Shown here: positions 58,433 to 64,000 of the stretch, in pieces
How the letters are laid out: every line of letters starts with the position of its first letter
Numbering within the stretch: position 1 is the stretch's first letter
From: Thermoplasmata archaeon
GTDB taxonomy: Archaea > Thermoplasmatota > Thermoplasmata > Lutacidiplasmatales > UBA184
Length of the DNA: 64,000 bases
Assembly (NCBI GenBank): GCA_028864975.1
Contig: JAGWLG010000015.1
Location: 1 to 64,000, forward strand
Direction of reading: 5' to 3'
The notes under the pieces: model-generated
Database searches by the model: none
What the model was told of the DNA's origin: nothing
The model's input: only the letters and a program-made list of their open reading frames with translations
Position numbers and translations under genes: made by a program

Positions 58433-59725
58433 ATGATGGACCGCAGCCACCTCTCCTTCGGCTTCCTCCCGGGGGCCCAAGCTCCTAGCTATCGACGGGT
58501 TCTGCGCACACCCTCTCTTGGGTTGCTCTGGGCGAGCCAGCTCGTGAGCCAGTCCGGGGACTACGTCTTCGATGTGGCCCTGATCTGGTATGTCGCCCAG
58601 CGGTCGGCCCTCTCGCCGCTCGACATCGCCTCGGTCAGCATCGCCGCCTTCGTTCCTTGGATCGTGCTCTCTCCCCTGATCGGAACCCTGATCGACGAGT
58701 CGAACCGAAGGACCGCCCTCCTGGTGAGCAATCTGGTCCAGGCCGCGGTGGTCGGCCTGCTGGCCTACCTGGTCCTTGTGCGGGCTTTCGCGCTCGGGCC
58801 CATCCTCGTCCTGGTCATGGTCCTGAACTCGGGGGGGGTCGCCGTAGGGGTCTCTGCGCGCTCGATGCTCGCCCACATCGTGGCCAAGGAGGACCTCTCC
58901 GCCGCGAACGGGATCTTCTTCTTCTCGAACAGCGCGAACCAGCTCCTGGGCTTCAGCCTGGGGGGGGTCGTGGTGGCGCTCGCGGGAAGCGCCCTCCCGA
59001 TCGAGTACGACGCGTTGACCTTCGTGGTCGCGGCCGCCCTGGTGATCAGCATCGCCCCGAAGGCCGGGGAGGTCCCGCCCCTCCCCGGAGGGCGGGAACC
59101 GGGTCCCTGGTGGAAGAGGTTCTGGCCCGACCTGAAAGCGGGGGCCAGCTACGTTCATGGCCACCAGACCCTCCGACGCATGCTCCTGATGGTGACCTTC
59201 TCGACCTTCGTCCTCAACGGCTACACGGTCCTCTCGGTCCTCTACGTTTACGACGTGGTCGGGTCGCACAGCGCGCTGTCCTACGGGGCGTTCCTGGCGT
59301 CCATGGCGGCGGGGGGCACCCTCGGCTCGATCCTTATCGGACGGATCGATGCTCGGGCCCATGTGGGAACGGCGCTCTTTCTCGGGACCGGAGGTCTCGG
59401 GGCCATCACCGCCCTCCTGGGCGTGGCCCACTTCCTCGCTCTGGGACTCCTCCTCGCCTTCCTCCTGAACGCTTCCGGGGCACTCGTTACGGTCTCAAGC
59501 TCCTCTTGGATCCAAGCCCAGGTCCCCGAGGCGCTGCAAGCCCGCGTCTGGGGCTACACCGGGCTCACGCGCGCGGGGGCCCCGGCAGGGGCGGCGCTCG
59601 TCGGTGGACTTGCGAGTGGGGGGTACACCGTCCCAGCAATCATGCTCGGGGTGGGGCTCGGCGTACTCGCTCTGGTCGGGGTCCTCCATGTGGCGTTCCG
59701 CGACCTTCGGAGCGTCAGCTACTGA
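58433..59725 (+). CDS. MFS transporter (EntS-like)
   Basis: 430 residues, about twelve membrane helices. TPSLGLLWASQLVSQSGDYV is the MFS_3-type N-terminus, and GTLIDESNRRTALLVSNLVQ is the cytoplasmic loop between helices 2 and 3. ARSMLAHIVAKEDLSAANGI is also typical of the enterobactin-exporter-like branch. Likely a proton-coupled exporter; the substrate is unknown. It is divergent from ribA, with 134 bp between them. Confidence 0.88.
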   Translation: MMDRSHLSFGFLPGAQAPSYRRVLRTPSLGLLWASQLVSQSGDYVFDVALIWYVAQRSALSPLDIASVSIAAFVPWIVLSPLIGTLIDESNRRTALLVSNLVQAAVVGLLAYLVLVRAFALGPILVLVMVLNSGGVAVGVSARSMLAHIVAKEDLSAANGIFFFSNSANQLLGFSLGGVVVALAGSALPIEYDALTFVVAAALVISIAPKAGEVPPLPGGREPGPWWKRFWPDLKAGASYVHGHQTLRRMLLMVTFSTFVLNGYTVLSVLYVYDVVGSHSALSYGAFLASMAAGGTLGSILIGRIDARAHVGTALFLGTGGLGAITALLGVAHFLALGLLLAFLLNASGALVTVSSSSWIQAQVPEALQARVWGYTGLTRAGAPAGAALVGGLASGGYTVPAIMLGVGLGVLALVGVLHVAFRDLRSVSY

Positions 59726-59796
59726 GCGGGCCCACGCTCGACAGGGTCGCCGGTCGCGCGGCGAACGACCTGTGCGAGACTCTGGAAGTGCGCGGT

Positions 59797-62700
59797 TCAG
59801 CTCTCGTGGTAGTCGTCCGGCTCCGTCCCCTCGTCGGGGGGAACTGGGGTGGACGCTGGGACGGGGGGGAGCGGAGTCTCCGGGCCACCTGGCGTTGGCG
59901 ACGGTGCAGAGGCCGAGGGTGGTGTCGGCTCGGAGACATCGTCCGAGCTCTTCGAGGGACCCCCAGTGCCACCGGCCGAGGGCTTGCCGCCCCCGCGACG
60001 GTTCCTCAGGAGCAAGACGAGCAGGAGCAACCCGAGGATGGCCACCACGGCGATCAGAGCCAGCTCACCGGAGATGCCGCTCGCTCCGAACAAGGAGGTC
60101 GTGAGAGTCGGTTTCGCCCCGACGTTGACCGTCGAGGTCGCGGAACTCGTCACCCCGAGCGAATCCGACACGACCACTTTCACCGAGCTGTTCCCAACGA
60201 CGGTCGGGCGGCAGACAATGGTCGCCGAGTTGGAGCTCGCGCATCCCGCAGGGAGACCCGTCCAGCTGTAGCTGAGGCTCCCCGTTCCACCCGCGGCGGA
60301 GGCCGAGAACGTCACGAGGCCTCCCAGCGTCAAGCTCGAGGGGCTTGCGACGAGCGACACCGTCGGGTCCGCGCTCACGGTCACCACAACGACCGAGGTG
60401 CCCGTGCGACCTTGGGTGTCCGTCGCGGTCAACGTCGCGGTGAAGGTGCCCGGCGCCGAGTAGGTGTGGTTCGCGTAGCGCCCGGTCGCGCTCGACCCGT
60501 CACCGAAGGTCCAGGAGAACGTGCTGGCACCGGTGCCCTGGGCAGCGAAGCCGCCGAAGGCGACGGCGCTGCCCACATCGGTCGTGGCAGGAGCCGCGCT
60601 GCCGGTGACGGCGAGAGCCTGCGCGACCTGGACCGTCACCGAGCTCGAGGAGGTGCCTCCCACCGAGTCGTTGACGATCAACGCGACTCGGAAGCTCCCC
60701 GCGAGAGAGAACGTGTGCCTGGGCGTGGGGGAGGTCGAGAAGCCCCCGTCACCGAAGTTCCACAGGTAGGTGTAGGGGCCCGTGCCGCCCGTCTGGGAGC
60801 CGGTGAAGGAGACCGGGACCCCCGTGTCCGTCGCGGTGGGGGTCGCACTGGCCGATGCCCCCAGAGCCGCGTTCACGGTCACCGTCAAGATGGCCGTCCC
60901 GACCCCGCCGTGTGTGTCGTTCGCCCAGACCGTCACGGTGTAGCTTCCCGCCGACGCGAAAGCGTGGGAGATGGAGGCTGTAGCAGCTCCGGTGGAGCCG
61001 TCCCCGAACCACCAAGCGTAGGAGAGCGTCCCGGTGCCGCCGGTGGCGGTCGAAGCAAAGGCGACAGGGATGGCCACGTCCGTCGTCAGGGGGGTCCCTG
61101 AGGCCGTCACGCTCGGGGCCGCCTGTACGGTGACCACGACCGTAGAGGTCGAGCTCTGAGCGCGGGCGTCCGTGACCGTGAGGGTGGCGGTGTAGGTCCC
61201 CGGCGCCGTGTAGGTGTGGTTGCCGTAGCGGGCCGCCGAGGTGCCGGTGTCGCCGAAGCTCCAGGCATAGGTGTCGGCACCCGTCCCTCCCGAGGCGAAT
61301 CCACCGAAGGAGACGGGGACGCCAACATCCGTCGCACCGGTGCTCGAGCTTGCGACCACCGAAACGGCGACGTTCACGGTCATCGGGACCGACGCACTCG
61401 AGGTTCCTCCGACCGCGTCCGTGACCGTCAGGGTGGGAGTGTACGTTCCCGCGGTAGCATAGACATGGTTGGGGGAGGCGACCGTCGAGTACCCGCCGTC
61501 CCCGAAGTTCCAGAGGTAGGTGTACGCACCCGTGCCGGCCGCGCCCGAGCCCACGAACGCGACGGTCAAGCCCGCGTCCGTCGTTGCGGGGGTGGCACTG
61601 GCGGAGGCCGCGAGGACCGCGTTCACGAGGACCGAGGCCGTGGCCATGGCGGTCCCGCCCACGGTGTCGTTCACCCAGAGGACCGCGGTGTAGGTCCCCG
61701 CCGCAGCGTAGATGTGCGAGGGTTGGGCCAGCGAGCTGGTCAGGCCGTCGCCGAAGCGCCAGGCGTAGGTGAGGCTACCTGTTCCGCCGCTCGCCGTGGA
61801 CGCGAAAGCGACGCCGATACCGGCATCGGTGGCCCCGGGGGTCACGCTTGTGGTGGCGGCGAGGGCTGCGTTCACGGTGACCGGGAGGGTCGCAGCCGTC
61901 GCGACCACGCCCTGGGCGTCGGTGACGGCCAGGGTCGCGGTGTAGGTACCCGACACGTTGTAGGTGTGTGTCGGAGCGGTCGCGTGCGAGACCGGGGTCG
62001 AATCCCCGTAGTTCCAGATGTAGGTGAAAGGACCGACACCACCCGTCAGGGAGGACACGAAGGCCACCGGGACGCCGACATCGGTGGGAGAGGGGGCGGC
62101 GGAGTCCGAAACCGCCGGGTCGGCGACGACCGTGATCGAGACGGTGCTCGTCGAGGTTTGACCCACGGCGTCCGTCACCGTCAGGACCACGCTGTAGCTC
62201 CCGGGCGCGACGAACGCATGGCTTGGGTTCTGGGCCGAGGAGGAGCTACCGTCCGCGAAGTTCCACGCGTACCCGTAGGCCGTCGTCCCGAGGGTCGCGG
62301 AACCGAGGAAGGCGACTGGTACGCCCGCGTCCACCGTCGTCGGCGTCCCGCTCGCGCTCGCGATGGGGTCGGCGTTCACGGTCAGGGAGAGCGTGTGAGT
62401 CGCGGTGGTTCCCAAACTGTCGGTCACGGTGAGGACGACCGTATAGGCGGTGGCCGTAGTGTAAGTGTGCGTCGGGTTCGAGGCCGTGCTCGTGGTCGAG
62501 TCGCCGAAGTCCCAGGCGTAAGTGTAGGGGGCCGTTCCGAAGGTTACGCCGGAGGTGAAAGCGACCGGGGTCCCCACGTCGGTCGGGTTAGGCGCGGCCG
62601 TGAAGGTGACGCCGGGCACCTCGTTCACCGCGACCGCGACGGGCTGGGAAGAGACCGCACCGACCGCGTCCGTCACCGTGAAGATGGCCGAGAAGGTCCC

Positions 62701-64000
62701 GGAGACGTTGTAGACGTGCGTCGGAGTCAGGTATCCCGAGGAGGGGCTCCCGTCGCCATAGTTCCAGCTGTAGGCCAGGGGGGCGGTGCCGCCGCTCACG
62801 GAGCCCGTGAAGGCTACGGTAGTACCCACGTCTGCAGGGTTAGGCGCGGCTAGACCCGCGGCGGTCGGGAGGGCGTTCACCGTGATCCCGACCGTAGAGA
62901 TACTGGTGAGCCCGATCGCGTCCGTGACAGTGAGGCTCGCCGTGTAGGTCCCCGCAAGAGCGTAGGCGTGACTGGGACGCTGAGCCGTGCTCGTCCCCCC
63001 GTCGCCGAAAGTCCAGGCGTAGGTGTATCCCGGCTGCCCGCCCGTCGCGCTGCCCGCGAAGCTCACGGGGAGGCCCACATCCGTGGAGGTGGGGGCGGCC
63101 CCCGCGGTCGCCACGAGACCTGTCACGACGTTGATGCTGAACGACTGCCAGGCTACGGTCCCGATGTTGTCGAGGACCGTCTCGGTCGCCGTGAAGGTCC
63201 CCGTCGCGCTGTACGTGTGGTTCACGTAGCGCCCGGTCGTCGAGGTGGAGTCCCCGAAGGTCCAGCTGTAGCTGTATCCGGGTGATCCCCCGACCGCCCA
63301 GGTCGAGAAATCGACCACGAGCGGCACGGCCCCCGCACTCGGGGTGGCCGAACCACGGAGCGTTAGCGGCGTTGGACCCACCTTGACCTGGTTCATGGTC
63401 GAGCCCACCACGCCCCTACTATCCGTCACGGTCAGGGTCGCGCTGAAGGGTCCGGAGCTGTTGTAGACATGGACCGGGTTCCTTGCCGCGCTCGTGGCCC
63501 CGTCGCCGAAATCCCAGGACCACGTGTAAGGCGCGAGCCCTCCACTGACCGAGCCGTTGAAGGCCACGTTGAGGGGGGCCATGCCCGTGGCCGGGGTGAA
63601 CGTGAAGCTCGGCGCAACCTGGCTCCAAGAGACCTGGAGCGAGATCTGGGCATTGGCCACGCTACCGTTCGCATCCATGACCATCAGCATCGCCCCGAAA
63701 CCACCGCTCCCGTTGTAGACGTGGGTCGGGTCCGCATACAACGAGCCGAGGGATCCGTCGCCGAAGTTCCAACGGTACGTGTACGGCCCGGTACCTCCCC
63801 ACGCCCCTCCCGTGAACACCACGGTGGTGGGAGCGAACCCAGCGGTGGGCGTGGCCTGTGCCCAGGCGGAGAGCGGGACGGAGCCAGAGCCGACAATCAC
63901 GACGACGTTCGCACCCGTGGACGTCCCCGAAGAGTCCGTAACGGAGAGCTGGACCGTGAAGGTCCCGCTGGCGTTGTAGGTATGAACGGGAGTGGGCGAG
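59797..64000 (-). CDS. PKD-repeat surface protein, truncated at window edge
   Basis: About 1400 residues visible; the N-terminus is beyond the right edge, since the PKD frame continues unbroken to position 64000 (HTYNASGTFTVQLSVTDSSG). Fourteen complete PKD repeats are visible (each with Y-x-W-x-F-G-D-G or a close variant), then one two-cysteine Ig-like repeat (WTGLPAGC...CRPT). A membrane helix (IAVVAILGLLLLVLLL) and a cytoplasmic tail rich in Gly, Ser, Pro, Asp and Glu follow. The repeats are similar enough to allow unequal recombination. No kelch part is seen in the visible portion. Confidence 0.88.
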   Translation of the reverse strand, partial: SPTPVHTYNASGTFTVQLSVTDSSGTSTGANVVVIVGSGSVPLSAWAQATPTAGFAPTTVVFTGGAWGGTGPYTYRWNFGDGSLGSLYADPTHVYNGSGGFGAMLMVMDANGSVANAQISLQVSWSQVAPSFTFTPATGMAPLNVAFNGSVSGGLAPYTWSWDFGDGATSAARNPVHVYNSSGPFSATLTVTDSRGVVGSTMNQVKVGPTPLTLRGSATPSAGAVPLVVDFSTWAVGGSPGYSYSWTFGDSTSTTGRYVNHTYSATGTFTATETVLDNIGTVAWQSFSINVVTGLVATAGAAPTSTDVGLPVSFAGSATGGQPGYTYAWTFGDGGTSTAQRPSHAYALAGTYTASLTVTDAIGLTSISTVGITVNALPTAAGLAAPNPADVGTTVAFTGSVSGGTAPLAYSWNYGDGSPSSGYLTPTHVYNVSGTFSAIFTVTDAVGAVSSQPVAVAVNEVPGVTFTAAPNPTDVGTPVAFTSGVTFGTAPYTYAWDFGDSTTSTASNPTHTYTTATAYTVVLTVTDSLGTTATHTLSLTVNADPIASASGTPTTVDAGVPVAFLGSATLGTTAYGYAWNFADGSSSSAQNPSHAFVAPGSYSVVLTVTDAVGQTSTSTVSITVVADPAVSDSAAPSPTDVGVPVAFVSSLTGGVGPFTYIWNYGDSTPVSHATAPTHTYNVSGTYTATLAVTDAQGVVATAATLPVTVNAALAATTSVTPGATDAGIGVAFASTASGGTGSLTYAWRFGDGLTSSLAQPSHIYAAAGTYTAVLWVNDTVGGTAMATASVLVNAVLAASASATPATTDAGLTVAFVGSGAAGTGAYTYLWNFGDGGYSTVASPNHVYATAGTYTPTLTVTDAVGGTSSASVPMTVNVAVSVVASSSTGATDVGVPVSFGGFASGGTGADTYAWSFGDTGTSAARYGNHTYTAPGTYTATLTVTDARAQSSTSTVVVTVQAAPSVTASGTPLTTDVAIPVAFASTATGGTGTLSYAWWFGDGSTGAATASISHAFASAGSYTVTVWANDTHGGVGTAILTVTVNAALGASASATPTATDTGVPVSFTGSQTGGTGPYTYLWNFGDGGFSTSPTPRHTFSLAGSFRVALIVNDSVGGTSSSSVTVQVAQALAVTGSAAPATTDVGSAVAFGGFAAQGTGASTFSWTFGDGSSATGRYANHTYSAPGTFTATLTATDTQGRTGTSVVVVTVSADPTVSLVASPSSLTLGGLVTFSASAAGGTGSLSYSWTGLPAGCASSNSATIVCRPTVVGNSSVKVVVSDSLGVTSSATSTVNVGAKPTLTTSLFGASGISGELALIAVVAILGLLLLVLLLRNRRGGGKPSAGGTGGPSKSSDDVSEPTPPSASAPSPTPGGPETPLPPVPASTPVPPDEGTEPDDYHES

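Noticed and set aside
58657-61101. 814-residue plus-strand frame across the MFS gene and the PKD gene
   Set aside because: It is an out-of-phase and antisense shadow: Arg/Gly/Pro-rich with no domains, while the MFS and PKD frames are clear. Such long shadows are common in GC-rich DNA.
59797-64000. CRISPR-like regular repeat array
   Set aside because: The period of ~85-90 codons reflects PKD protein repeats; there are no identical short repeats with unique spacers.

Overview
The window looks like a high-GC archaeal chromosome, most likely of the Thermoplasmata. The archaeal call rests on carS (archaeal lipid synthesis), a duplicated-domain tRNA-splicing endonuclease, an archaeal GHMP-type shikimate kinase, the aspartate-semialdehyde-dependent entry to shikimate (ADH synthase plus 3-dehydroquinate synthase II), DUF835 and DUF2080 domains, and TATA boxes about 25-30 nt upstream of start codons, as in leaderless archaeal mRNAs. 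The Thermoplasmata call is an inference from gene style (large PKD/kelch surface proteins, DUF835) and was not tested by phylogeny.

Layout. 1-5.5 kb is accessory: the end of an IS1182-like element with a DUF2080 gene, an AAA ATPase behind three phased AATAATC repeats, a methyltransferase, a decayed IS630 transposase, a GNAT acetyltransferase and a cupin protein. 5.6-9.6 kb holds a zinc-ribbon protein, a membrane cupredoxin, a GltD-like flavoprotein and a PhzF-like isomerase. 9.9-20.9 kb encodes three consecutive surface proteins built from kelch or propeller domains, PKD repeats and a two-cysteine Ig-like repeat. A fourth (59.8 kb to the right edge) is almost wholly PKD repeats. 21-32.8 kb holds stress and redox genes (universal stress protein, F420-dependent reductase, ROK kinase, macrodomain, acyl-CoA dehydrogenase plus CoA-transferase, PqqC-like, OsmC, DnaJ, response regulator) and a 1049-residue ATPase.

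The centrepiece is 33-48.9 kb: fourteen tightly packed plus-strand genes running ADH synthase, DHQ synthase II, AroD-AroE fusion, shikimate kinase, AroA, AroC, aspartate-semialdehyde dehydrogenase, aspartate kinase, then trpE-G-D-C-F-B-A. It includes both enzymes that make aspartate semialdehyde, the nitrogenous substrate of ADH synthase, so one putative transcript carries the route from aspartate (plus a 6-deoxy-ketohexose phosphate) to tryptophan. In front of it lies an unannotated 22-codon ORF ending Tyr-Phe-Trp-Ser-Trp-Trp-stop. Its Trp codons can base-pair with a downstream segment, and the ribosome-binding site of the first gene lies in a hairpin. This looks like a leader-peptide attenuator in an archaeon and is the strongest candidate for an undescribed system.

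A second novelty is a pair of paralogous ATPases (24.3-27.4 and 51.6-54.6 kb) with a DUF835 domain spliced between Walker A and Walker B. The right part also holds carS-pyrE-endA, a VOC pseudogene, a DUF2064 protein, a response regulator, msrB, a 51-residue peptide with 13 cysteines, ribA and an MFS exporter. No tRNA, rRNA or CRISPR array was seen.
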